Shown here: one piece after another, positions 16,478 through 25,094 of the stretch
Position numbering within the stretch: the stretch's first letter is position 1
How the letters are laid out: every line of letters starts with the position of its first letter
Assembly (NCBI RefSeq): GCF_000317515.1
Contig: NC_019738.1
Location: 533,501-597,500 of the forward strand
DNA from: Allocoleopsis franciscana PCC 7113
Lineage (GTDB): Bacteria > Cyanobacteriota > Cyanobacteriia > Cyanobacteriales > Coleofasciculaceae
Direction of reading: 5' to 3'
DNA: 64,000 nt
Notes under the pieces: generated by a model
What the model saw: the letters and a program-made list of their open reading frames with translations, nothing else
What the model was told of the DNA's origin: nothing
Databases searched by the model: none
Position numbers and translations under genes: made by a program

Positions 16478-16669
16478 AGTAAAGGCATTGACGCGACAAC
16501 GGCTCATAATCAAGCGATCGCCACGATTGATGGGATTATCCGCCGCGAAGCCTTCGTGATGGCGTTTAATGACAGCTTTTACTTTATCGGTATTGCTCTA
16601 CTCGTCAGTGGTGTGATTTTACTCTTCTGTAAGAAAGTGAAGCCTGGTGCAGGGGCTGCCGCCCATTAA
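16478..16669 (+). pseudogene. Severed 3' end of the emrB-like transporter gene
   Basis: These 63 codons plus stop encode the missing C-terminus of the DHA2 transporter: an SKGIDATTAHNQAIATIDG segment, IIRREAFVMAFNDSF, and the last membrane span FYFIGIALLVSGVILLF, with a short basic tail. It starts immediately after the second TATC target copy and is in the same frame as the 5' part once the IS is removed. It lacks its own start signals, so it is not expected to be expressed alone. Confidence 0.9.
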
Positions 16670-16740
16670 GACATGTAACAACAATAAGTAAAACAAAGAT
16701 GTTACCGTAATCTTGCATACTCGTCATTGATTGTTGCTTG

Positions 16741-17208
16741 ATGCCTTTTTCTTCTGTGAATCGCAGTCATTTGGCAGAGTGGGAGGAAGTTCTCGCTCCC
16801 CAAAGCCTCGGCTACCGGATTAAACTGCTCTCGATGCTGCTTAGTCGCACGTTCCAGGAGCGATTAGAGCCGTATGGACTAACACCGTTTCATTGGGTTG
16901 TCCTGTGTTGCTTGTGGCAAGAAGACGGATTGGCAACCTCCAGCATTGGGGAAAGACTACAACAAGTCGGAGGCACTTTAACCGGGGTACTTGATCGCAT
17001 GGAGGAACGAGGGTTAGTGCGTCGGGAACGAGATTCGCGCGATCGCAGAATTTGGCGGATTTGGTTAACCCAAGCTGGCAAGGAGTTAGAAGAAGTGTTG
17101 CCTCCGATTGCGCGGGAAATCCGGGAACAGGCGATGGCAGGAATTCCTGAAGCTGAGCGAGAATTACTTTCGAGGTTGATTGACCAAGCGATCGCTAATT
17201 TTTCTTAA
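16741..17208 (+). CDS. MarR-family transcriptional regulator (second copy)
   Basis: 155 residues from the ATG at 16741; a TTG one codon earlier is possible. It is a close paralogue of the protein at 9754: WEEVLAP, LGYRIKLLS, TPFHWVVLCCLWQEDGLATS and GERLQQVGGTLTGVLDRMEE are shared almost residue for residue, with changes mainly at both ends and in the last helix. The two copies bracket the efflux genes, probably by local duplication. The palindromic TACGTG-type operator seen before copy one is not present upstream of this gene, so their target ranges may have diverged. After the IS insertion, this gene may no longer be read through from the efflux operon. Confidence 0.9.
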   Translation: MPFSSVNRSHLAEWEEVLAPQSLGYRIKLLSMLLSRTFQERLEPYGLTPFHWVVLCCLWQEDGLATSSIGERLQQVGGTLTGVLDRMEERGLVRRERDSRDRRIWRIWLTQAGKELEEVLPPIAREIREQAMAGIPEAERELLSRLIDQAIANFS

Positions 17209-17251
17209 AGGGTTGGATAGGGAGCAAACCTCTCGTTCATCCAGATTCTGT

Positions 17252-17872
17252 TCACAGTTGCCAAGCCGCCTCAAAGAAGTCGCGCTCACACAACATGGCA
17301 TAACGATACGTTGATTCTACCGATGCCGTCAGGTGAGTATACTGGTCAGTTAAACCCTCTAGCTTCTGCGCCAGTTCCTCAAACTCTGGATGACTATAGG
17401 TGCGAATCCAATCTGTATATTGATGAGTTGGAATCCCATCATCAGCCAATTGTTGACCTAAAAACGCATAAAGACGCATACAGGGAGTCATCGCCACCGT
17501 AATTAAACTTAATTCACACCCCCAAGCGGTTGCCAGTAAAAAATCCGTATAGCGACGTGTTGCTGCACCCGGTTCGACTGTTCGCAAGTCCACTCCCCAG
17601 CTTGCCGCATAACCTTCGTGAAGCTTCAGTTCTTCGAGAACACCCCCAGCAAGACGATGAAACGTATTAAATTCTTGCCAATCCATCGCTTTAGCGGCGG
17701 CAATACTATAAGCACGAGCGAAAGCTTCTAGAAAAAAGGCATCTTGACCCACATAGTACGCGAATTTTGTGCGATCGAGGGTGCCAGTGGCAATCCCTTG
17801 TACAAAAGGGTGTTCCAGACAGGCTTGTGCTAAGTCTTGATTAGACTGCCATAAGTCTTTGCTAATCGTCAT
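17252..17872 (-). CDS. tenA: TenA-family protein (aminopyrimidine aminohydrolase / thiaminase II type)
   Basis: A 206-residue all-helical TenA/THI-4 protein. It has the HPFVQGIATGTLDRTKFAYYV opening (given in part), FARAYSIAAAKA, and TPCMRLYAFLGQQL, where the cysteine of the PC motif corresponds to the catalytic cysteine of TenA_C enzymes. These hydrolyse 4-amino-5-aminomethyl-2-methylpyrimidine to the hydroxymethyl form for thiamine salvage. No thi genes or TPP riboswitch were recognised nearby. It is divergent from the next gene, with only 21 bases between starts, so the two promoters must overlap the coding regions or each other. Confidence 0.9.
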   Translation of the reverse strand: MTISKDLWQSNQDLAQACLEHPFVQGIATGTLDRTKFAYYVGQDAFFLEAFARAYSIAAAKAMDWQEFNTFHRLAGGVLEELKLHEGYAASWGVDLRTVEPGAATRRYTDFLLATAWGCELSLITVAMTPCMRLYAFLGQQLADDGIPTHQYTDWIRTYSHPEFEELAQKLEGLTDQYTHLTASVESTYRYAMLCERDFFEAAWQL

Positions 17873-17893
17873 TGTTAGCTCTTATCACATTCA

Positions 17894-18592
17894 ATGAAGC
17901 CTTTTATCAACACGTTGAAAATCCTAAAATTCCGTTGGAAAACTTTACTCCAACCATTTTTAGTGGAGACTGAGTTAGAACAAAAAGTATTTTTTGACTT
18001 AGTCAATGCTTACTCTCGCCCTGAAAGATTTTATCATAACTTACAGCATATTAATCAAGTATTAGAAATAATTGAACAGATGAAATCGCATAGTTTAGAT
18101 TACATTCCTGTTCAACTTGCGGCTTGGTTTCATGATGTTATCTATGACCCTCAAGCTCAAGATAACGAAGAAAAAAGCGCTGAATACGCAGAAGCTGCAC
18201 TCTACTCCTTAAAAATTCCTCAAATCATAATTAATCGGGTTAAATACCTGATTTTGACGACCCAAAATCATCAAGCCTTACCCACTGATATAGACAATCA
18301 AATTTTTCTGGATGCTGATTTATCTATCCTTGGTGCAACTCAGGGGGAATACCAGACTTATGCTCATGCAATTCGTCAAGAATATTCGTGGATGTCTGAC
18401 GTAGATTATCAGATAGGAAGACAAAGAGTTTTAACTCAATTTTTGCAGCGAGAAAGACTATATTTAACAGATTACGCTTATACAAATTTCGAGAAACAAG
18501 CCAAGCATAATTTGCAGCTTGAAGCAACCGATTTATCGTTAAAAATTAAGCTCAGTCGCGAGAAGACTGACGACAATACATCGGTGTTTTAG
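17894..18592 (+). CDS. HD-superfamily metal-dependent phosphohydrolase-like protein
   Basis: 232 residues. The metal-binding pattern is FYHNLQHINQV (H..H), then AAWFHDVIYDP (the HD pair) and a later aspartate in IFLDADLSILG. This is the predicted HD phosphohydrolase group common in bacteria but biochemically uncharacterised. The protein is soluble with no signal peptide. Its start lies 21 bases from the divergent tenA start. The substrate is unknown; nucleotides are a family-level guess. Confidence 0.85.
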   Translation: MKPFINTLKILKFRWKTLLQPFLVETELEQKVFFDLVNAYSRPERFYHNLQHINQVLEIIEQMKSHSLDYIPVQLAAWFHDVIYDPQAQDNEEKSAEYAEAALYSLKIPQIIINRVKYLILTTQNHQALPTDIDNQIFLDADLSILGATQGEYQTYAHAIRQEYSWMSDVDYQIGRQRVLTQFLQRERLYLTDYAYTNFEKQAKHNLQLEATDLSLKIKLSREKTDDNTSVF

Positions 18593-18806
18593 CGACACAT
18601 TGATTGACTCAGCCATATTACCCCCACTCCACTTCTGGTGGAATTACCATTTTCATCAAAACTGTTCAGCAAGCGATAAGCCTGATAGTATGATTGGCTG
18701 AGGCAATGCCTCTAATACCCAATCTACTGGAGATACCTCTCGCAACTGCGTCACTACCCTGCATAATTGAATGGCAATGCTTTTGTTAATGCTTCTATAG
18801 AGCTAG

Positions 18807-19772
18807 ATGACTCACCACATTCTTAAAGCTAGCTGTCAAACGGTTCATTTAGGCGGTTTTTCCCATGAGTTGGAACCCGCATTAGTGGTTAATTCAGGCG
18901 ACAGCATTGATGTTGAAACTTACACGGGTTTCTATATTTATGACAAAGCGCCGCCGGAATTTCTGACAGCGGAATTGCTAGAAATTTGTCAACATTTACC
19001 CACAAAACGCAAAGCTGGGCCAGGGCCACACTTGCTCACCGGACCCATTTATGTGAATGGTGCTGAACCGGGAGATGTTCTGGAAGTGAAGCTGCAAGAT
19101 ATCTCACCTCGTTTACCCGTCGGATTCAACGCCATTCGCCCAGGATGGGGAGCCTTACCCCAACAGTTTACAGAACCAAGACTACGGTTTATCCCGTTGG
19201 ATTTAGACAAGGGTGTGGCACAATTCCCTAACGGTAGCGGCATATCTATTCCTCTGAAACCCTTCTTTGGTATCCTCGGTGTTGCCACAGATGAAACGAA
19301 CCGTTCTTCGGTTCCTCCCGGAGTTTATGGAGGCAATATTGATAATCGAGAATTGCAAGCTGGTTCAAGCATCTTTTTGCCCATATTTGTCCCTGGTGCA
19401 CTATTTTCTATGGGGGACGGACATGCAGCTCAAGGAGATGGTGAAATTAATGTAACCGCAATTGAAACGTCGATGAATGGCACTATCCAGATTAAGTTGC
19501 GTAAGGATTTACAATTGAGCGCTCCCCTGGCAGAAACCCCTACCGATATTATTACTCTTGGGTTTGGTGAAACACTGGATCAGGCATTTGAATTTGCCCT
19601 TCAACAGATGATAACTTTCCTAGAACATTTTGCCGGGTTAAGTGCCGAAGATGCCTATGTTTTGTGTTCTCTTGCGGTTAATTTCCATATTACCCAGGTG
19701 GTCAATCGTCCGCACAAAGGGGTTCATGGTATGCTGCCTAAATCCATATTACCCAAGGCGATCGCTCTTTAA
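18807..19772 (+). CDS. Acetamidase/formamidase-family protein
   Basis: 321 residues matching the FmdA/AmdA beta-sandwich family. It has GPHLLTGPIYVNGAEPGDVLEV near residue 75 (quoted in part), a PPGVYGGNIDNREL stretch, and GDGHAAQGDGEI, which carries the conserved metal- and substrate-site residues. The family hydrolyses formamide or acetamide to ammonia and the acid, so a nitrogen-scavenging role is plausible. A small membrane transporter gene follows 75 bases downstream, which might be co-expressed. Substrate not predicted with confidence. Confidence 0.9.
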   Translation: MTHHILKASCQTVHLGGFSHELEPALVVNSGDSIDVETYTGFYIYDKAPPEFLTAELLEICQHLPTKRKAGPGPHLLTGPIYVNGAEPGDVLEVKLQDISPRLPVGFNAIRPGWGALPQQFTEPRLRFIPLDLDKGVAQFPNGSGISIPLKPFFGILGVATDETNRSSVPPGVYGGNIDNRELQAGSSIFLPIFVPGALFSMGDGHAAQGDGEINVTAIETSMNGTIQIKLRKDLQLSAPLAETPTDIITLGFGETLDQAFEFALQQMITFLEHFAGLSAEDAYVLCSLAVNFHITQVVNRPHKGVHGMLPKSILPKAIAL

Positions 19773-19846
19773 ATTGCGGCGAACGAACTTAGATTAAAAC
19801 CGGCTCAATCAAGGTAAAACTTATCAATAAAGACGAATAATAACTC

Positions 19847-20215
19847 ATGTCTTCTCTACTCTTCCAACTTTTGATAATTGGCTTAGTAGCTGGCGTTGCT
19901 GGCGGCATGTTTGGCATTGGCGGTGGCGCAATTATGGTTCCCGCCATGGTACTGTTATTGGGTATGGATCAGAAGTTTGCCACGGGTACTTCTGTGGCTG
20001 CTCAAATTTTACCCATTGGTATTTTGGCTGCTATTGTCTACCATCGCAACGGCAACCTCAATATTAAACATGCCATTATCATTGCACTCGGTTTGGTGAT
20101 CGGTAATCTTTTTGGTGCCTTATTTGCTAATCAGCCCTTCATTAGTAGTGAACTCATGAAAAAACTCTACGGCCTTTTTCTACTGTTGATTGGGGCTAGA
20201 TACTTATTCTTTTGA
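19847..20215 (+). CDS. Half-size TauE/SafE (DUF81) membrane protein
   Basis: 122 residues with about four membrane spans. The opening LVAGVAGGMFGIGGGAIMVP contains the diagnostic G-x-G-G-G of the TauE/SafE family. KFATGTSVAAQILPIGILAA is the second conserved block. Full-length members have two such halves in about 250 residues, so this protein would have to dimerise; single-half members are known in cyanobacteria. The family is linked to sulfite or organosulfonate export, but substrates vary. No truncation scar was seen at its end. Confidence 0.85.
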   Translation: MSSLLFQLLIIGLVAGVAGGMFGIGGGAIMVPAMVLLLGMDQKFATGTSVAAQILPIGILAAIVYHRNGNLNIKHAIIIALGLVIGNLFGALFANQPFISSELMKKLYGLFLLLIGARYLFF

Positions 20216-20353
20216 TAATGGAATGACCAGTTGTTTATTAGACCCTAACCTACCTCAGTGGTGATTGAGCCATTAAACATTAACTGGCCATTACCGCACT
20301 GAGTGGGTGCCTTACACGGTGTTAACGCACCCAACAAATACCTATAACGAAAA

Positions 20354-20518
20354 GGGGAGCATCCCAATGCAAGCAAAAATACCAGACGATTAGAAATCGC
20401 AGCTACACAAACCAAGCCTGCCTCCGCAGGCTAAAGATTAGTCCGCGCTGGCGGACTTCGTTTGTATAGCCCCAGACTTCTAGTCTGAGGGGCAGTTTAC
20501 ACATTTGGGATGCTCCCA
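20354..20518. mobile_element. MITE-like element with GGGGAGCATCCCAA ends
   Basis: GGGAGCATCCCAA (20355-20367) is exactly inverted at 20505-20517. The interior is built of hairpins: GCCTGC/GCAGGC, AGTCCGC/GCGGACT and CCCAGACT/AGTCTGAGG. It contains no ORF. The same end motif recurs at 29424-29489, and the AGTCC...GGACT hairpin type also occurs in the 2174-2357 element. It fills most of the gap between the TauE-like gene and the convergent DUF2382 gene. Confidence 0.7.
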
Positions 20519-20540
20519 CGAAAAGAGCTTAACTTCTCTC

Positions 20541-21470
20541 TTAGCGTATAGAGCAACGGTCAAACATGTTTTGGTAAGTTTTCTGAAGTTCTGGGTTTTC
20601 CACTGTCAATTCTACGCGAATTTTTTCGCATCCGTGCCGCTTTTGTAGTGCAATTGCCTCTAAAAGATTACTCGCTGCTCTCGGAGAGACAAATTCCCCT
20701 CTAACTGGATAACCCTTCTCATGACGAGACTCTTTTGGATGATGAATCTCAGAAATCGAAGGATTGGCTAATTCAACACCCCTAACTTCCCCCTTACTTA
20801 AGTCAATTGCGGCAAGCCTTTTAGTCTCTGAACCGACTTGCTCAATAATTAATATCTCGCGTTGAATAGGGACTTCGATAATTTGAGTTTCGATTTCTTT
20901 GCGAACCACCACTTCGCCAACTTTTTGCTTGCGGCGGTTGACAACCACTCGCTCTTCTAGCAAACGAACGATCTCTTCTTCCACCACATTTGAGTTATCA
21001 TCAAATTCGGTCAGGTCTTCCGTGGCTACTTCGGTTTCCGAAGACCGAGTTTCTCTGGAATCCGTTTCATGAAGTTCCTGTGATTCAAGATTACTGGCGG
21101 TTTCCTGAATTAGGGATAGATTTTGAGAGCTGCCTGAAACCTCTGGTACTTGCTGATTATCAATCGAATATAGAGGGATTTTCTCAAGTTCTAGAGAAGT
21201 GATATCTACAAAAAGTAAGCGGTGTACAGCATCAACCTTCTCAATATATTTACTATTGAGTAAATATACTTGCGAGTTTGCTTGATCTTCCGCTTTAGAC
21301 ATCACTACATTCAGATGATAGCTTTTATCTAAAAAGATATCTGTAACCCGCCCTACTAATTGACCTTGCATGTTGATGATCGCAAAGCCTTTCAGCTTGT
21401 TTCTCAGCTTTTCCAATAAATCTTTAATTTGGGTTTTGTTTTTGGTAGAGACAGGATTATCGGCAACCAT
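20541..21470 (-). CDS. PRC-barrel plus DUF2382 domain protein
   Basis: 309 residues. A PRC-barrel-like domain sits at about 25-95 (GFAIINMQGQLVGRVTDIFL). An acidic serine-rich linker follows. A DUF2382/YsnF-type domain at about 165-240 has LLEERVVVNRRKQKVGEVVV and PIQREILIIEQVG. A C-terminal extension of about 60 residues is not recognised. The family is associated with stress responses and desiccation, but its mechanism is unknown. It sits 172 bases from a second gene of the same family on the same strand, probably a tandem pair from an old duplication. Confidence 0.85.
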   Translation of the reverse strand: MVADNPVSTKNKTQIKDLLEKLRNKLKGFAIINMQGQLVGRVTDIFLDKSYHLNVVMSKAEDQANSQVYLLNSKYIEKVDAVHRLLFVDITSLELEKIPLYSIDNQQVPEVSGSSQNLSLIQETASNLESQELHETDSRETRSSETEVATEDLTEFDDNSNVVEEEIVRLLEERVVVNRRKQKVGEVVVRKEIETQIIEVPIQREILIIEQVGSETKRLAAIDLSKGEVRGVELANPSISEIHHPKESRHEKGYPVRGEFVSPRAASNLLEAIALQKRHGCEKIRVELTVENPELQKTYQNMFDRCSIR

Positions 21471-21642
21471 CTTTTTATCTCCTTTTTATTGTCCGGATTA
21501 AAATACTTTTTTATAGATAGGTAGAGCCAGCTATATTGCCCGCTCTACCTATCACTCTTATAAGTGAGTCATCGCTTTACTGATTCAACGACCAGCCTTG
21601 TTGTCAAAAGCGGCTTAAGACTAAGACTATGACGTTAAAAGC

Positions 21643-22479
21643 CTAGTGCTTTTTGTTAATCATAGGCTTACCATCAACATCAATGTCTAACTCTTCACGA
21701 CGAATTGTTTCTGTCGCATCCACCGTGTCGCGCTCAACTTCTTTCCGGATACTGACTTCTTCACGCACATAAGCTTTCTTTTGAATGTCAGCCGTCTCTT
21801 CGTACACTTCCATGCGAGCCACTTCACCTTCCTGGAAGTCTACCGCCCCAGGCGTAACTTCTCGGGTGTCAGTAGGGCTACTGCGCTCAATAATCACCCG
21901 TTCTTTTTCGATGGGAACAGATACTCGGGCTGTTTCGGTTTCAACATGCTTACCTACTGCAACTTCACCCGTCTTTTGACGCTGTTTGTTGGTCAGTAAG
22001 CGCTCTTCATACAGTTTGATTTTCTGATGATTTTGCTCATTTGTATCGTAGAGTGAGCGGTCATGCTCATAGTTGTAGGTGTTACGGTCATAGGTAGAAG
22101 TCGATACCGGAGCCGTCGTTGTTGTTGGTCGATAGATCCCTCTGACTCGTTCTTCATAGTCGTAGTCAACGGTCATGTTGTCGTTGTATTCTGGTAACCG
22201 TTCAGCTTGGTCTTTGGTCAAGCCTGTAATGTAAGCACGGTGACGATCGTAATCCATTCGCACGCGACCAATGGGAGCCAAAACTTTCTTGCCAAACACC
22301 CAAAATCCCGTGTCAATTACGAGATAACGAAAACGGCCTGTTTCATCAACAAGAGCGTCATAAACGCTGCCCACTTTTTCATCAGTAGCGGTATAGACAT
22401 CATATCCTTTGATATCATCGCCACCAAAAATTTCTTGCTTATAGTTAGGATAAGCATCTGCAAGTTTTACAAGAGCCAT
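21643..22479 (-). CDS. PRC-barrel plus DUF2382 domain protein (AvaK/YsnF-like)
   Basis: 278 residues. Residues 15-100 form a PRC-barrel (IKGYDVYTATDEKVGSVYDA, then FGKKVLAPIGRVRMD). A tyrosine/threonine-rich linker leads to DUF2382 at about 155-270, with KLYEERLLTNKQRQKTGEVA and PIEKERVIIERSS. It is highly charged and without membrane spans. Related cyanobacterial proteins are reported among stress- and akinete-associated proteins; that is family knowledge only. The start at 22479 has a good AGGAG-type site (AGGAGAATACAGCAAATG). Confidence 0.88.
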   Translation of the reverse strand: MALVKLADAYPNYKQEIFGGDDIKGYDVYTATDEKVGSVYDALVDETGRFRYLVIDTGFWVFGKKVLAPIGRVRMDYDRHRAYITGLTKDQAERLPEYNDNMTVDYDYEERVRGIYRPTTTTAPVSTSTYDRNTYNYEHDRSLYDTNEQNHQKIKLYEERLLTNKQRQKTGEVAVGKHVETETARVSVPIEKERVIIERSSPTDTREVTPGAVDFQEGEVARMEVYEETADIQKKAYVREEVSIRKEVERDTVDATETIRREELDIDVDGKPMINKKH

Positions 22480-22959
22480 TTGCTGTATTCTCCTAAATTT
22501 GTTTTGTATTAATCACTACTTACCTAATACATTAATTAAAACTGACCTTTTTTATCATCATACTAAGGGTATAGAATTGTATTTTTGTTGGGTTAAGGTT
22601 TCAATAAAACAAATGTAATGTTAATTAATGCAGGTAATAAATAATTGATATGGACTCAAAGCCAGACCACCTTGCTCCTTATCCTTATAGGGAATTACGA
22701 CCAGGTTACATTAACCCCTAATTAGAGAAGCATAGCTTAAATTTAATTTCATCTCTCTAAGGATTGGTATAGATGTAATAAAATATTCATCGGTTGGTAG
22801 AGGAACTAGAAAATTTGACCGTATTAATCGAAAATACAGAACATTTAGCGTTACCCAAAAAGCGACATTTTACAAAATATGTAGAAAAAATAAGTACCTT
22901 GAATAGCGCGGATCTGAAAAAATTTTCCTTCCTCCTCTACCGGGCACCCCAGAGTGAAG
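22480..22959. other. Intergenic region before eda
   Basis: This AT-rich gap contains the divergent promoters. A 57-codon open frame with a TTG start (22794-22967) overlaps the eda start. Its composition looks mildly coding but it matches nothing recognised, so it is not called as a gene. No hairpin or repeat stood out. Confidence 0.4.
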
Positions 22960-23604
22960 ATGTCTAATCAATTTTGGTTAACTCTGTTGCAGCAACATCG
23001 GTTTATTGCTGTTATTCGATCGCCTTGGCCATCACTCGGTCATAAAATGGCTCAGGCGGCAGCACTGGGGGGATTATCGCTGATTGAAATTACCTGGAAT
23101 AGCGAACGAGCACCTGAACTGATCAGCCAACTCCGCACGGAGTTACCGCACTGTATCATCGGCACGGGTACGTTATTAAACTTGGAGCAGTTAGAACAGG
23201 CGATTGAGGCGGGTGCCCAGTTTCTATTCACGCCCCACGTTAATCTGACTTTAATTGCTGCCGCCGTTAAGGCTGGTGTCCCCATCGTACCGGGTGCTTT
23301 GACTCCGACAGAAATTGTCACCGCTTGGGAGGCAGGCGCTAGCTGCATTAAGGTATTTCCCATTCAGGCGGCAGGTGGAGCTAGTTATATCAAGGCTTTA
23401 CAAGGGCCACTGGGTCACATTCCTTTAATTCCCACTGGGGGAGTCTCGCTGGAAAATGCACAAGAGTTTCTCAACGCTGGAGCGATTGCCGTGGGGCTTT
23501 CCGGCGAGTTATTTCCCAAAGCGCTCATTGCGACAGAAGATTGGAAAGCGATCGCGCAACGCGCCCGAACTCTCAGGGAACAGTTAGCGATTCCAGCGAA
23601 ATAG
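22960..23604 (+). CDS. eda: 2-dehydro-3-deoxyphosphogluconate / 4-hydroxy-2-oxoglutarate aldolase
   Basis: 214 residues from the ATG at 22960; GTG at 22954 would add two. It is a class I aldolase of the KDPG/KHG family, a TIM barrel. It splits KDPG into pyruvate and glyceraldehyde-3-phosphate, the last step of the Entner-Doudoroff route. The Schiff-base lysine lies in ASCIKVFPIQAAGG, the catalytic glutamate in LIEITWNSERA, and the phosphate site in IPTGGVSLENAQEFLNAG. It is a single gene, with an IsrB element beginning within about 140 bases downstream. Confidence 0.95.
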   Translation: MSNQFWLTLLQQHRFIAVIRSPWPSLGHKMAQAAALGGLSLIEITWNSERAPELISQLRTELPHCIIGTGTLLNLEQLEQAIEAGAQFLFTPHVNLTLIAAAVKAGVPIVPGALTPTEIVTAWEAGASCIKVFPIQAAGGASYIKALQGPLGHIPLIPTGGVSLENAQEFLNAGAIAVGLSGELFPKALIATEDWKAIAQRARTLREQLAIPAK

Positions 23605-23741
23605 CACAAGAACGCCAGTGGTGATTAATCACTCAACGTGTTCGCGGTAGTCCCCTGGTTCTGCGTAGCAACCACCGGAGCTTTAGTGAGGAGAGGGACA
23701 GCGGGACGCCGATCGTCTTGGAGGCGTCCAATCCCTCTACC

Positions 23742-24845
23742 TCAAGCCACGCATAATTTGCATGAGCGCTTAAGCAATTTGATTTTAGTAGGACTAAATT
23801 GCCCAATTCTTTTCCACTCATGGTTGTAAACTGAGATGTTTTTGGATTTGCCTGTTTGGGTGTAACCACCAATCCAACCTCTGTAAATTTGACTTGCTTT
23901 TTCAGCTTGAACAAAGTCACCAGACCGAAAGCCAAAAGGCGTGATTGTTCCACCTTTGCGTTTTCGGTATTGACTGGGATTAGGTTTGTGACTGTCAGGA
24001 TTCTCAAAGTGGAGCTGACGCCTATAGATATTTGGCTTGGCTATCACTTTGAATGGGGCTGGTGTAACAATAACTTCACCCTCCCAACACCCACCACGCG
24101 CATTACTTGATTGCCATTCCCGCCACTTAATGAAATGACTAGCAGCTAGTGCAACACCATCATTGCTGTGCGTTTCTTCCACAGCTTTTGACTTATCCGT
24201 CTTATCCTTTGGAAGTTTTAACCACTGCCTTAGATTGGAAGTCTGCCATCCATACCGAGTATCTGTTGGTGCAATCTTTGATAGCCATTGCAACATGACT
24301 TTCTGACCCACCATCGCTGGGCTAAACCCTTTATCACCACGAGCTTTGATGTACTCGTAGACAATGTTAGAAACCGGGAATAATCGCATTATTTCCTTGA
24401 TTACCCTTAGCTCTAGTTGGCGATTGGATCTAATGCTCGGAGGTAGCTTCTTTTGAACCCTGTTATCGAACCGTTTGGCTCTATGACACCGTTGGTCATA
24501 AGGTAGTTTACGGTTAATTCTGCGACCTCGCCTCGCTCTCCGAAGTATCCGTCTTGCTGTCATTTTTTTGGTGACATTTGGAAACGGAAGAATCAGGTGA
24601 AGCTTGAGCAAAGTAGTTTTAGAACTTTGAACTCCGACACCACTGAACAACTTGCCAGGGTCGATACCTATAACCACGTCTTGAGTTTCATGCCCAGATG
24701 GTTTCCCAACTAGCTGGATAGCAAACACATTCAGGTCGTTGGAGTAGATTTTAGCTTTCCCCTCGTTGAGCCAACGTCTAGCTCTTGAGGCTTTAGTGGG
24801 CATTAGTGGAAGCCCGTCAGGTGAAATCACTGGTACTCGTTGCAT
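23742..24845 (-). CDS. isrB: IsrB-type RRXRR protein (HNH-less relative of IscB)
   Basis: 367 residues from the ATG at 24845. It opens with the PLMP-type segment MQRVPVISPDGLPLMPTKAS. The RuvC-I aspartate is D62 (VIGIDPGKLFSGVGV). The arginine-rich bridge contains RRARR at 102-106. The RuvC-II glutamate is E164 (NIVYEYIKA), and the RuvC-III box is HSNDGVALA with D229. Only about 60 residues separate RuvC-II from RuvC-III and no HNH domain is present, which defines IsrB rather than IscB. Family members are omega-RNA-guided nickases tied to IS200/IS605-like elements. A longer frame opening at 25001 adds 52 residues that overlap RNA structure and is rejected. The catalytic triad appears intact. 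No TnpA is nearby. Confidence 0.9.
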   Translation of the reverse strand: MQRVPVISPDGLPLMPTKASRARRWLNEGKAKIYSNDLNVFAIQLVGKPSGHETQDVVIGIDPGKLFSGVGVQSSKTTLLKLHLILPFPNVTKKMTARRILRRARRGRRINRKLPYDQRCHRAKRFDNRVQKKLPPSIRSNRQLELRVIKEIMRLFPVSNIVYEYIKARGDKGFSPAMVGQKVMLQWLSKIAPTDTRYGWQTSNLRQWLKLPKDKTDKSKAVEETHSNDGVALAASHFIKWREWQSSNARGGCWEGEVIVTPAPFKVIAKPNIYRRQLHFENPDSHKPNPSQYRKRKGGTITPFGFRSGDFVQAEKASQIYRGWIGGYTQTGKSKNISVYNHEWKRIGQFSPTKIKLLKRSCKLCVA

Positions 24846-25094
24846 TTTTGGAGATAATCCAATAAATGTGACTTGCTCCTTACCGCCATCTGACACAAGA
24901 TGTCCTGTCTTAAAGCGACCCAAGCCAGGGGTCTTACAGCAGGCTGAACTAGGAGAACATCCAGCCGTGTGTGCCAGTGTCAGACCAATAGCGGTAGACA
25001 ACTTTTATTGAAATCTGGCTCTTTTAAGCTCAGGGTTCAACGAAGTAACCCTGAGTAGTTGACTACAGAGATGTTTACTGCATTGACGAGCTAG
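24846..25094 (-). ncRNA. HEARO / omega-type RNA of the IsrB element
   Basis: IscB and IsrB genes are preceded by a structured guide RNA (known as HEARO before its function was found). Here the 5' flank folds strongly. A 9-bp stem pairs AACCCTGAG (25047-25055) with CTCAGGGTT (25029-25037). GTGTCAGA (24977-24984) pairs long-range with TCTGACAC (24889-24896), enclosing a GGCTG/CAGCC hairpin (24942-24966). An ATGA, the reported HEARO insertion motif, lies at 25095-25098 on this strand, at the end of the neighbouring SH3 gene. Ends are approximate. The guide would come from the sequence just upstream. Confidence 0.7.
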
